DNA of 64,000 nucleotides, from NCBI RefSeq assembly GCF_020520425.1, contig NC_079491.1:29007449-29071448 (forward strand), given 5' to 3'. The notes beneath the pieces are model-generated. The model was not told the DNA's origin, made no database searches, and was given only the letters and a program-made list of their open reading frames with translations. The DNA is from Spinacia oleracea. Lineage: Eukaryota > Streptophyta > Magnoliopsida > Caryophyllales > Amaranthaceae. Within the stretch, counting starts at the first letter, position 1. Each line of letters starts with the position of its first letter. The translations under genes were made by a program, and so were the position numbers. Positions 39,952 through 51,048 of this stretch are shown here, in pieces.

Positions 39952-42900
39952 ATGCCCAGGACCGTAGGTACTAGTAATCTTACTCCATTCGATCCTGAGC
40001 CCGAAAGAACCTTTCGTAGACGAAGAACTTTCATTGCACAGTGTGGGAATTACTCTGACTCTGATCATAATATTGGCGATCTTTTTCCTTCAGATACAGA
40101 TTCAGTTTCAGAGATAGAGATGGGTGACGAAAATCTGATACCGCCACCTACCCCACGGCTTACGGACTATTCTAAGCCAAGTCTTCCGTGCTACCAAAGG
40201 CGATCATGCCTTCTATTGCAGCTGAGACCTTCAAGATTGAGCCTGCATTGATTAACATGATCGAGAGACGCCAGTACGGTGGGGAACCAGGTGAAGATCC
40301 GAATCTTCACATTCAGTCCTTTATCCAATATTGCTCCACCATCAAGCAAAAGGGATTGACTCCGGAACAGACTATGGAGATACTTTTCCCGTTCTCTTTG
40401 AGTGGGAAAGCTAAACTGTGGATTAATGGGTTGAATCGGGCGGCTTTGAAAATCAATAATTGGGAATCCTTGGCTCTTGCTTTTTATGTTAAATATTTTC
40501 CACCTGAGAAAACGGCTCGTCTGAGGGGTCAGATATTAGGTATCTCACAACAAGCGGATGAGAGTTTGTTCGAGGTTTGGGAGAGATTCAAGGATTTGCA
40601 AAGAGAATGCCCGCACCATGGTTTGGAAGATTGGTTCTTGATTCAGCAGTTTTATAATGGTCTGGGCAATGAGTCTAGATGTTTGTTGGATTCAGCTGCC
40701 AGTGGGAGGTTCATGCAACTTGAGGTGCCTAGAGCTTTGGAGGTGATTGAGGAGATAGCCATTCACAATGCCAAGTATGGAAATCCTAGAGGTCTATCTA
40801 ACAGGGGTGGTAAGCATGATTTAAATTCTATTGAACAATTAACTGCCCAATTGACTGCTTTACATTATAAGTTCGATAATATGCAAGCGGCCAATGCTCA
40901 ATCTGCCCAACCTGTTAGTGTAGCTGCTATGAGTGCCCAACCTACTACTATTTGTGAAAGTTGTGGAATGTCTGGTCATTATGCACAGGAATGTAGAAGC
41001 TCTATTGAACAATGTAATGCATTTCAATCCTACAAACAAAACAACCCATTCTCCAACTCTTACACTGAGGGCTACAAAAATAACCCTCTGCTTTCCTACA
41101 GGAGCAACAATATCTAAAACCCTCACCAAGTTCAACATCCACCACCACAACCATATCAACCCCCACACCAACAATCTTACCAACCCCGAAACAACTACAA
41201 CCAACAGTCTAGTGGGCCACCTGGGTTCTCTAGACAACACACATCACCCCCACAACCACAACCTCAAGCCACACAGCCTGACCCTATGCTAGTAGAGATG
41301 AGAAACATGATGCTACAAATGCAAAAATCTCTAAGTGAAAAGGATGCAAAAATCGATGCTCTTACTGCTCATAACAAGATCATTGATACACAGTTGGCAC
41401 AGATGGCTACTACTATTGCAGGGAGGCCACCAGGCCAACTTCCTTCACATCCCGAAAATAGGGAGACTGCTAATGCAATTACATTGAGGAGTGGTAGGGA
41501 TTATGATGGTCCTTCTATGCCGGTTGAGGTTGATTCCGGGGTGTCTGCTAGTGATCTGGTCAGTGAGGAAATCCCGAAGATAGTTATGGGTGAAAAGGAA
41601 CCAGCTGAAAAGGTAGTCAATGAGAATGAGGCTACAACTGCGGTTAAGAAGGGGGCGGATATACAAGTACCACCTATTGCACTCCCCTTCCCAAACCGAC
41701 AACTCAAGAATAAGCTAGACAAGCAGTTTGGCAGATTCTTGGAAGTGGTCAAAAATTTGCAGGTAACGGTTCCTTTTACTGAATTAATTTTACAAGTTCC
41801 TGCTTATGCTACATTCATGAAAGATATTTTGACCAGAAAACGTGCTTTTTGTGAGGTAGAGACTGTAGCTTTCACTGAGGAATGTAGTGCTTATTTGCAA
41901 AACAAGTCTCCACCTAAACTTAAGGACCCCGGGAGTTTTTCCATCCCGTGTAACATTGGCACCGTATTTATTGATAAAGCTTTATGTGATCTAGGTGCTA
42001 GTGTGTCTGTCATGCCTTTGTCTGTCTGTACTAAACTGAATATGGGTGAGCTTAAGGTTACCAATATCACTCTACAAATGGCCGACCGTTCTGTCAAATA
42101 CCCCTTAGGTGTTTTAGAGGACGTCCCTGTTAGAGTAGGTAAATTCTATATACCTGTGGACTTTGTAGTATTAGACATGCAGGAGGATTCTCAAATTCCC
42201 ATAATCTTAGGTAGACCCTTCCTTCATACGGCGGGGGCGGTAATTGATGTTAAAAGTGGGAAATTGATATTTTCTGTTGGGGATGATAAGGTGACTTTTA
42301 ATCTGAATAGTGCCTTAAAAAGTCCCATGCTAGAGGAGGAACAATGCTATCGCATAGATGTAGTCGATTTTATTACTCGTGATAACGTCTCCCAAGTTCT
42401 CGAAAGAGACCCTTTGGAGGCAGTGCTTTGTTGTGAGTCTTCTGCAGGTGATAGCAGTTCTTGGAGTGCTGAAGTGGATGCTCTGGAGTTGGCTCTTAAT
42501 GGTGGAGAATCTGAGCCGGAGAGCACCAAATTGAAGAGGTTAGTTCGGCAGGTTTGTTCAGTTAAAGAGGTAAAGAAACCCGAATTTAAGCCTCTTCCTG
42601 CTAACCTTAAGTATGCGTTTTTAGATAATGAACAACTTTGCCCTGTGATCGTCAGTACTGCACTTGATGCAGGCCAGTTATCCCAACTTCTTATTGTGTT
42701 GAAAAGGCACAAAAAGGCCATTGGGTACAGTATTGATGATTTAAAGGGTATTAGCCCTGACTTTTGTATGCATAGGATACATCTAGATGAAAATCATAAA
42801 CCATGCATTCAACCCTAGCGTCGTTTGAACCCTGTCATGCAAGATGTTGTAAAAGCTGAAGTTATGAAATTGCTTGATGCGGGTATAGTGTATGCTGTGT

Positions 42901-45476
42901 CTGATTCTAAGTGGGTGAGTCCCGTTCAGGTAGTGCCTAAGAAAGGGGGGACAACTGTGGTGAGAAATGAAAAAAATGAGTTGATACCAACTAGGGTAGT
43001 CACAGGTTGGCGCATGTGCATTGATTATAGGCGTCTTAATGTTGCTACTAAAAAGGACCATTTTCCCCTTCCCTTCATTGATCAAATGTTAGAAAGGCTA
43101 GCCTGTCACAAGTTTTTCTGTTATCTGGATGGTTATTCTGGTTTCTTTCAAATTCCCATACATCCAGACGACCAGGAAAAGACCACCTTCACCTGCCCCT
43201 ATGGTACCTTTGCATATCGTAGGATGCCTTTTGGTCTGTGTAATGCACCTGCTACTTTTCAACGTTGCATGATGAGTATCTTTTCTGATTTTATTGAGTC
43301 TATCATGGAAGTGTTTATGGATGATTTTAGCGTCTATGGTACTTCTTTTGATTCTTGCTTGCTAAATCTGACTAAAGTTTTGAAAAGATGTGAAGAGTGC
43401 AATTTAGTCTTGAACTGGGAAAAGTGTCATTTCATGGTTACTGAAGGGGTGGTTTTGGGACATTTGATATCTAATAAGGGCATTCAGGTGGATCGAGCTA
43501 AGGTCCAAGTGATTGAACAATTACCCCCTCCAGTTAATGTGAAGGGTGTTAGAAGTTTTCTTGGTCATGCGGGGTTTTATCGCCGCTTTATCAAGGATTT
43601 CTCTAAAATTGTTAAACCACTTACCCAGCTCCTTCTCAAGGATGCCCCGTTTGTGTTTACTGATGCTTGTCTTGAAGCCTTTGACAGGATTAAACATGCA
43701 CTGATTTCGGCTCCCATCATCTGTTCTCCCGAATGGGATATTCCGTTTGAGATAATGTGTGATGCAAGTGATTATGCAGTTGGGGCAGTGCTGGGTCAGA
43801 GAAAGGAGAAGGTTTTACATGCCATCTATTATGCAAGTAAGACCTTGGATGAAGCTCAAGTTAATTATGCAACTACTGAGAAGGAGCTTCTAGCTATAGT
43901 CTATGCCTTGGATAAATTCCGCACCTATCTGATTGGATCCAAGGTGATAGTCTATACTGACCATGCGGCCCTTAAGTATCTGCTCTCTAAGAAGGAAGCC
44001 AAGCCTAGGCTTATTCGATGGATACTACTGCTACAGGAGTTCGATCTAGAGATCCGCGACAAGAAAGGGGCTGAGAATGTGGTTGCAGATCACTTGTCTA
44101 GATTGAGGTATGACGATGGTAAGGGATCTACACCGATTGATGATTCATTTCCGGATGATCATTTACTTGCACTTGCCAGTCAGTTACCAAGGTTCGCAGA
44201 TTTTGCTAACTACATTGTAGGTAGAATTCTTCCGGCTGATCTTTCATATCAACAGAAGAAGAAATTCCTACATGATGTCCGGTTCTACTTTTGGGACGAC
44301 CCTTATTTGTTTCGTGAGACTACTGAAGGGTTATACAAGCGTTGTATTCCAGAATGGGAAGTTCAAGGTGTTATCAGTAGGTGTCATTCTTCACCTTATG
44401 GTGGTCACCATGGACCGTCTAAAACAAACGCTAAGCTGTCACAATGTGGTTTTTACTGGCCTACTATGTTCAAGGATGCACAGGCTTTTATTATGGCTTG
44501 TGATGCGTTCCAGAGGGCCGGCACTATTTCGAGGAGGTATGAGATGCCACAGAACGGGATCCTTGAGGTTGAGATTTTCGATGTGTGGGGAATTGATTAT
44601 ATGGGACCATTCCCATCGTCCAAGGGTAACTTGTATATCCTTGTTGCTGTAGATTATGTGTCAAAGTGGGTGGAAGCCGTTGCCTCACCTACTAACGATG
44701 CTAAGACATTCATCTCCCTGTTCAAGAAGATCATTTTTCCTAGATTTGGGGTTCCGCGTGCTTTGATCAGTGATGGAGGGTCACACTTCCATGAGAAGCA
44801 TCTGGATGCGCTCCTGCGCAAGTATGGAGTTTATCACCGCACTGGACTAGCCTACCACCCTCAGACGAGTGGTCAAGTTGAGGTCTCCAACCGAGAGATC
44901 AAATCTATCCTTGAGAAAGTGGTGGCAAAGTCTAGGAAGGAGTGGAGCGATAAGCTAGATGATACTCTATGGGCATACAGAACCGCCTTTAAGACACCTA
45001 TTGGTACCTTCCCGTATCGGTTGGTGTATGGCAAGGCGTGTCACTTACCAGTAGAAATGGAGTACAAGGCTTATTGGGCAATCAAACAGCTCAACATGGA
45101 TGCAAAGCTAGCCGGTGAGAAGCGGTTACTTCAATTAGGTGAGCTCGATGAATTCCGACTACAAGCCTATGATAGTGCCCGGATTTACAAGGAAAAGACC
45201 AAGAAGTGGCACGACAATCACATTTTGCATAGAGAGTTCGCGGTGGGCGACAAGGTTCTACTTTTTAACTCTAGGCTTAAGTTATTTCCTGGAAAACTTA
45301 AGTCTAGGTGGTCTGGGCCGTTCACTGTGACTATGGTAAGCAAGTTTGGGTCTGTTGAAGTAGAGAATGAGAATGGTGAACGATTCAAGGTCAACGGGCA
45401 ACGTCTGAAGTTGTACCATAATGGGGCTACTGTAGGAGTGGTTGAGGTCCATCACCTCAATCCCTCCGCCTCATAA
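39952..45476 (+). pseudogene. gag-pol of the young Athila, inactivated
   Basis: Gag starts at 39952. The gag core (about 40240-40800; FPFSLSGKAKLWINGL, FYVKYFPPEKTARLRGQI) precedes a zinc knuckle (CESCGMSGHYAQEC, about 40960-40995). Protease: CDLGAS near 41990 and ILGRPFLHTAG. Reverse transcriptase: about 42990-43500, YMDD-type box FMDD at 43314-43325. RNase H follows at about 43740-44110. Integrase: about 44370-45000 with Asp, Asp and Glu in [17 protein letters not shown] and QVEVSNREI. Breaks: a frameshift near 40175-40185 (2 nt fewer than in the older copy), TAA at 41115-41117, TAG at 42816-42818, and Cys to Phe (TTC 44508-44510) at the last integrase zinc ligand. Downstream of the second stop 883 codons remain open. 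Confidence 0.93.
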
Positions 45477-45763
45477 ACTGCATATTCAAGGTAACAAGGT
45501 CGAGCGGGACCTAGAAATAAACCAGCGCTTTGCGGGAGGCAACCCGTATTTTATCGCTTTAAGTAGTATAAGTTTGATTTTTTTTTCATTCTATTTTTGT
45601 GTGTTTAGTTAGTATTTCCATACCTAAGTGTGTTTAAGTATTGTTTTTGGTGTTAGTGGGGCGAGAAGAGGGCATTACGCTGTTTGGGTGTTTAAAAATG
45701 TGCAGGCCTAAAGCTCCAAGTTCGAGAAAGTGAAATTACGCACAAGGCCAAGCACGCTGCAAA

Positions 45764-46206
45764 CCGCCCGATCCGTATCGGGCGAGGTGCGCCCGATCGG
45801 GCGCGCACGGATGAGTTTCTTGCAGTTTATTTCCGCCCGATCGGGCGCAGCATGCCCGATCGGGCGGTCCGGCGAGTGGAATGCTCGATCGGGCGATATT
45901 ATTTCGCCCCGATCGGGCGCTTTGGCGAGTGGAACGCCCGAGTCGGGCGTTAGTTTGCCCGATCGAGCGCAAAAGACGAGTGGAATGCCCGATCGGGCGA
46001 AATTATTTTGCCCGATCGGGCGGTTGATGAAATTTTCGAGGAAAAGTCAAGGATGATTCTGGGCAGGAAAAAGTCAAGAAAATGAGTATTCGCAAATCGC
46101 CCGATCTAGATCGGGCGAGGTGCGCCCGATCGGGCGCGCACGGATGTAAAGAAAAGGATCGCATTCCGCCCGATCGGGCGGAACGTTGCCCGATCGGGCG
46201 CGACGC
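45764..46206. repeat. Internal array of CGCCCGATCGGGCG palindromes
   Basis: Contains eight perfect GCCCGATCGGGC dodecamers by eye, plus variants with altered or split centres (CGCCCGATCCGTATCGGGCG; CGCCCGATCTAGATCGGGCG). Two of the units are embedded in a repeated block GGTGCGCCCGATCGGGCGCG about 330 bp apart. The same motif populates both LTRs. Confidence 0.9.
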
Positions 46207-46459
46207 GATTTCAGCAATAAACCAACGATTCTACCCTTTCTTTCTTCACTTCCTTTTCATCTTCAACCTAAATTTCTCTCACTTCCTCCATTAAACCCCA
46301 ACTTCCAAAAACTTCAAACCACCATATCTCCCTCAAATCTCCACCAAATTCAACAATTCTTTCATCAAAATCATCCTTTCATCATCCCCTACAACCTACA
46401 CCTAACCGAATTAAGTTTTCTCTCATCCCCACAAAATCCCCAAATTCACCCAAAAAACA

Positions 46460-46537
46460 GTACCCATTCGCTCTCCTCCCAACATATATGTGTACAATGC
46501 CCTCCCAAACTCACAACACTCGTGTGTCTAGAAAAAC
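46460..46537 (+). repeat. Inverted duplication arm 1 inside the young Athila
   Basis: 78 bp matching the reverse complement of 49296-49373 with one mismatch seen (GTACCCATTCG versus GTACCCGTTCG). The other arm contains the beginning of the antisense ORF. Confidence 0.9.
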
Positions 46538-47764
46538 ATGCACTCAACCTAGTAGTCGACTCGGAATGTGTCATGGCATAACTTGCATTGATAAACAACT
46601 ACTTTCTCATTAATATGACTCTATGCACAAAGGTCGGAAGGTCTTCAAAGCTTGTAATGTTAGGCTTAGGTAGAGGTGCGGTAAATTTGGGTAAAACGTG
46701 AGCTTAAAGCCTTGGCTTTGGGGAGCATAAATCCTAGCAAAACCATGGTCAACCACAAATGATGACCACAACCACAACTTCCCACTCAACACATGATGAA
46801 ACAACAAACAAACCACACTATATTTTCTTGCCTTTCTTTCACAATTAAAATCAATCACTCATAAAGATAAGAAATTACAATACTTGAGTGAAACAATGCT
46901 TTGAATTTTCTTGAGAATAACGATTTTTCCTTCTTATTTTTTTTTTCTTGCTCAATCTCATTTTTTTTTTCTTTTGGAACCTACACACGATTTTTTTTTT
47001 CTATTCTCCTCATCTCATTCATTTTTCATTTCATTTTTTTCAACAACAATCATGATAAGAAGAACTTCCCTTTTCAATACTCAATATGCTCAAAATGTAC
47101 CACACTACAACTCCCTCACCTCACTACTATTAGCTCCCCCAAGCTAGGCTTGGGACTAGTAACCAATGGGGAATTTACGGGCTTGTAATGTGGTTAGTCA
47201 CCGAATAAATGGCACAAGCACAACATGGGTAGAAAAAGAGGGAACAAACGTATCTAATTTCATCTGAAGGCTACCTAAATAGAAAAATGCCTTCGTCCTC
47301 CACAATGTGCATGTATATGAGTCATAAAACATTACTAATAGTTGCAAACCAATACTCAAAATCAATGGCACACCAGGAAGCTATCACACATCCTAACCAA
47401 GTCAACTAGTCAAGCACCAAGTCCACAGGTAGTTAGTCGGAGTTGACTCATGTTTAGGCATCAAAACAATCGAACATCAAATCATGGCTAACACATCTAC
47501 ATTGCCCATCATCAAACACCAAGAATCAAAACAATTTTCAATCAAAGGGGCACAGGGAAGCATGATTTTGCATTCATCGGAACGTATTTTTTTTTTTAAA
47601 GCAATAAACTAATCTAGAAAGCATTAAACACACCAAAATAAAGAAATGCGAAAAGAAAAGAAAAACATACCTACAGTGTACAAGTAATGTGAACCCCCCC
47701 CCAACCAAATCAGACAATGTCCTCATTGGCTCAAGGGTATCGAACCAACTCGATCTCATCTCCA

Positions 47765-49375
47765 TCATTGACGGCCGTTGCCGCCATCATCATCATCATC
47801 ACCATCATCTCGGCCACCATGCCCACTAGGACCCGCTCCCCACCCTCCGTACTGGGTGGGTGTGAAGGTGCCCATAGAACCCGGAGCTCCATACCCCTCC
47901 GCGGGATAGGTATACCAGGTAGGGTGCTCGTAATCTGGGGCAATATAGCCCTGCCTAGCATACTGATCATAAAATGGGAACATGGTCCTCTGGTGATCAG
48001 CTGCGAACTCCCGGAACCCGAGCTTAAGTCTGCTCAACCTCTCATCAATGGACCCCTGATCCTCATGAACTACCGGGCCACTCTGGGGCCTCCCCGTGTC
48101 TCGACGCCCCCTCCTGAAGTAGGTGTGAGGCTCTGGCTGGTACTGATGGGGCTCTGGCTGAGGGTCAGGCTGAGGCTGGGGGTCAGGCTGAGGCTCTTGC
48201 TCAAATCCAACAAATAGATAATGAGCCTGACCGGGTCTGAAACTAGTGCGGCCCTGAGGGTCAGGCAAGGTGAAAAGCCTGTTTCCCTCGAACATCCAGT
48301 ACATGGCTCCCGGCCTAAATAACCCATGCTCCCCCTGTAGCCTACGGAGTCCAGCAAAATAAGCCAAATCAAGCAAGTTGCTACCCAGAACTGGAATCTG
48401 GTTAGCCTCGGTAAAGTTGGTCGTGGCCATGGCTATGTGGGTGATCAACCCACCAATGGTAATTTTGGTAGTATGTGTGGAGGTGGCTATGGAGTAAAAT
48501 TGAGAGGCCATGTGATGTGCAAGGTTCATTTTGTAGCTCTCCTCTCCTTCGGAAACGTAGCCACCTAGGATCTCTAGCTCCGTACTCCTAATGTTCTGGG
48601 TCTCATCCCTACCAAAGATTGTAAATCCTAGGAACCTGTAAAAGACCATGGGTACCGGGTGTTGTATCTTGGAAGCATGCAAATGTTGCATACTCCCGGG
48701 ATTATCATTGCCCGTAAGCTTTCCCCACATGGTGCAGTTGTTATGGGTCTCCTTAGGTTTCCTACTATATGTGGTAGATAATCCAAAAATCCTACCAAAA
48801 TTTGATAAGCTCATGGTGTAGGTTCTATTCATCACACGAAATTGAACCGATGACACGGTTCGATAGCCATCCCTACGCACATTAAAACTACTCAAGAATT
48901 CTAGAGTCAACCGTCTAAATGTGAGACGGAGCATACTATACATGCTACTCATACCAACACCAACAAAAACACGTTTTACATCACGCTCAATTCCCATTTC
49001 ATGCAAGGAATTTTGACATATAAAGCGAGTAGGGATTACCTCCTTCAATTTGAGGTGCATGAATCGTGCTCGTTGTTCCTCCGTAATAAAGATGACATCC
49101 GGAAAATCCGTGTCGGGCTCGAATTGCAGTGGTGGAGGTGGTGGTGTCGGTTCCCGAGCTCGGCTTGTGGAAGCCTCATGTTGATTTCTTGGTACCCTCG
49201 TGCATTTTCTTTGTGGTCTATTTGCCATTGATGAAAAATCTGAATTTTTGAGTTTTTTTTTTGGAGCTTTTTTTTGGGTGAATTTGGGGATTTTTGTTTT
49301 TCTAGACACACGAGTGTTGTGAGTTTGGGAGGGCATTGTACACATATATGTTGGGAGGAGAGCGAACGGGTACAT
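47765..49375 (-). CDS. Antisense ORF of the Athila element, ATHILA ORF-1-like
   Basis: An uninterrupted 536-codon frame on the strand opposite to gag-pol, between pol and the 3' LTR. The likely start is an internal Met (MANRPQRKCTR, about 49228), or an upstream Met. The N terminus is basic. A Pro-rich stretch leads into a globular part resembling the ATHILA ORF-1 family (LTLEFLSSFNV, VQFRVMNRTYTMSLSNFGRIFGL). A Gln/Pro repeat (QPDPQPQPDPQPEP) and an acidic Gly-rich tail (DDGDDDDDGG) follow. Extra ORFs, some antisense, are known in Tat/Athila lineages; their function is unknown. It is open although the same copy's gag-pol is broken three times. It may be expressed from an unrecognised antisense promoter near 49380-49600. 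Confidence 0.8.
   Translation of the reverse strand: MYPFALLPTYMCTMPSQTHNTRVSRKTKIPKFTQKKAPKKKLKNSDFSSMANRPQRKCTRVPRNQHEASTSRAREPTPPPPPLQFEPDTDFPDVIFITEEQRARFMHLKLKEVIPTRFICQNSLHEMGIERDVKRVFVGVGMSSMYSMLRLTFRRLTLEFLSSFNVRRDGYRTVSSVQFRVMNRTYTMSLSNFGRIFGLSTTYSRKPKETHNNCTMWGKLTGNDNPGSMQHLHASKIQHPVPMVFYRFLGFTIFGRDETQNIRSTELEILGGYVSEGEESYKMNLAHHMASQFYSIATSTHTTKITIGGLITHIAMATTNFTEANQIPVLGSNLLDLAYFAGLRRLQGEHGLFRPGAMYWMFEGNRLFTLPDPQGRTSFRPGQAHYLFVGFEQEPQPDPQPQPDPQPEPHQYQPEPHTYFRRGRRDTGRPQSGPVVHEDQGSIDERLSRLKLGFREFAADHQRTMFPFYDQYARQGYIAPDYEHPTWYTYPAEGYGAPGSMGTFTPTQYGGWGAGPSGHGGRDDGDDDDDGGNGRQ
49296..49373 (-). repeat. Inverted duplication arm 2 inside the young Athila
   Basis: The reverse-complement partner of 46460-46537, covering the first codons of the longest reading of the antisense ORF. 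In the old element only the orientation seen here is found, next to pol (about 37305-37400 on plus). Confidence 0.88.
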
Positions 49376-49625
49376 TTTTTATCCGCCACATAAATGAGTG
49401 ACGAGTGTGTGAGCACTAGTCTTGAATTCCATTGTACACTTGTGGTTCGCTTTGCGTGACGATTGTTGAGGTGGATTGGAGGTTGAATGAATTTGATTGG
49501 TTAACATTGATGCATGCTTGTTGGATTTTGCCTCGAATTATGTTTTTCATTTTGAATTATGTTGGGGGTGAAGTTGGTTTTGTGTTCATCGATGATTTCC
49601 TTGCTTAGGGACAAGCGAGGATCTA

Positions 49626-49638
49626 GCTTGGGGAGGTT
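49626..49638 (+). other. Polypurine tract of the young Athila
   Basis: GCTTGGGGAGGTT directly precedes the TG of the 3' LTR at 49639. The older copy has GCTTGGTGGAGTT in the equivalent place (minus strand, 35602-35589). Confidence 0.75.
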
Positions 49639-51043
49639 TGATATGCATGTTTTATATAGTATTTTTACCCCCGTCCCTTAGTGCATTTATGTGTCAAACG
49701 TGCTCTTAGGAGCCGTTTCTAGTACTAATGTGTGTTATTGAGTGTGCCTTGAGTTTCAGGTTTGATTATGAGAAATTGGTCGTTTTAGACCCGTTTCATT
49801 GTTGATCTAGGCCACTATATGAGTCCGAGAAGTTCGGGACCTCCATCGTCGACTTTCGGGAGCCTTGGATGCTTATGGTTGAGCCCCGGGAGTTAGACTC
49901 AGTGATATGGGCGAGCTACATTGAAGATTGCAAATCGCCCTGGAAGCTGTGGGCGAAATGCAACCATCGGGCGGATTTATAAGTAATATGGAATCATCAA
50001 CGCGCGCCCGATCGGGCGCATCTCGCCCGATCCGGATCGGGCGGTCAATCTAGAGGATGTATGGAGAGTTCAAAAACCGCCCGATCGGGCGGATTTTGGC
50101 CCGATCGGGCCGACTATCGAGTGGATCGCCCGATCGGGCGAAGCGACGCCCGATCGGGCGACGCCAACCCCCAGCACTTATGCGCGAGTTTTCTTTCCGT
50201 TTTTTGGGCTTTATTTTGGGCAAACTATATAAGCAAGCCTTAATTGTTTTTAGAGAACATCTTATTTTCTAGTATTAGCCCCTTAGTTTATTTCTCTTAG
50301 CTTTGTTTTCTCTCTAAATTTATGCAAACACTTAGTTTTCAATTTCAATAAAAATTCAAGCTTTCTATTTCTCTTGTTCTTCAATTAAGGTATTGTTCTT
50401 TATTTCAATTCTTTGTTTAGCTTTAATTATGTTTTCAATCTTGCTAATTGCTTTGTTTATTGTTAATATGCTTGAGTAGTCTATTTTCTAGGGTTTGGGG
50501 ATCCATGAATAATATGAAGGGATATTGAATAATTGTGATTGTTGGCATTGTAATTAATTCCTACTGATTGGTTTATTTCACTATACAATTAGATTCCCGC
50601 AGGTTTAATTGTGGTAGTTATGCAATTATAAATTAAGATTCGAGAGATGCAATTTGATGTTTAGGCTTGTGTCAATAGGTGGAATTAGAGTTAATACGTA
50701 GCGAGAGTCCGTTAATTCTAAGTCTATGATTAGTATCGATTCGAGAGAGCATGCTAGTCTAATTAATTACTTTGTTGAATATCGTGATTGTTCATTGTCC
50801 TGGATTGTTATCTGTTGGTGAACTTATGCCCTAGATTCCTTAATATATTGATTCCTAGTTGTTTAAATATCGCCGTAGTTTTAGCAAACCATCAAACCAA
50901 CTCTTGTTCACAATAGTCTAGATTAATTAATTGATAGTTGAAAGAACGCCTGTTTCCCTGTGGGTTCGATCCTGACTTCCCTTGCTACCTAGCTAGTGGA
51001 CCTTAGGTTATTTTTGATTAGGTGATACGACTTTAGCCTGTCA
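49639..51043 (+). repeat. 3' LTR of the young Athila element
   Basis: 1405 bp, with the same termini, palindrome array (about 50006-50163, five perfect dodecamers) and TATA box (50225-50233) as the 5' LTR. It is one base shorter, in the ATTCCCGCAGG versus ATTTTGCGCAGG stretch. The TSD AAAAG follows at 51044-51048. Confidence 0.95.
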
Positions 51044-51048
51044 AAAAG

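Larger units (their letters stand above)
45477..47764 (+). other. 3' non-coding region of the young Athila (env-position region)
   Basis: Lies where Athila-class elements often carry an env-like ORF, but I see no convincing sense coding sequence or transmembrane ORF. It holds the internal palindrome array (45764-46206), a CT-rich leader-like stretch (about 46210-46450) and one arm of an inverted duplication (46460-46537). Poly-T/A-rich blocks follow. Short frames here have no family resemblance. Confidence 0.6.
38412..51043 (+). mobile_element. Young, nearly complete Athila-type Ty3/gypsy retrotransposon (12.6 kb)
   Basis: Two LTRs (38412-39817 and 49639-51043) differ at about 15 positions by eye. 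A 5-bp target duplication AAAAG lies at 38407-38411 and 51044-51048. The primer site is at 39823, gag-pol follows, then a 4.1 kb 3' region with palindrome arrays and an antisense ORF, and a polypurine tract at 49626-49638. The target is the protease region of an older relative on the other strand: removing the element and one AAAAG restores continuous homology. Gag-pol is disabled, so this copy could only move with enzymes supplied by another. Confidence 0.95.

Noticed and set aside
46901-47188. Hydrophobic 95-codon frame in the env position of Athila
   Set aside because: The hydrophobicity comes from T-runs (Phe/Ser); no signal peptide, cysteine pattern or second hydrophobic domain to support an env-like protein.
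47717-48217. Plus-strand 166-codon frame
   Set aside because: Shadow of the antisense ATHILA ORF-1-like ORF, whose opposite frame has the family resemblance.
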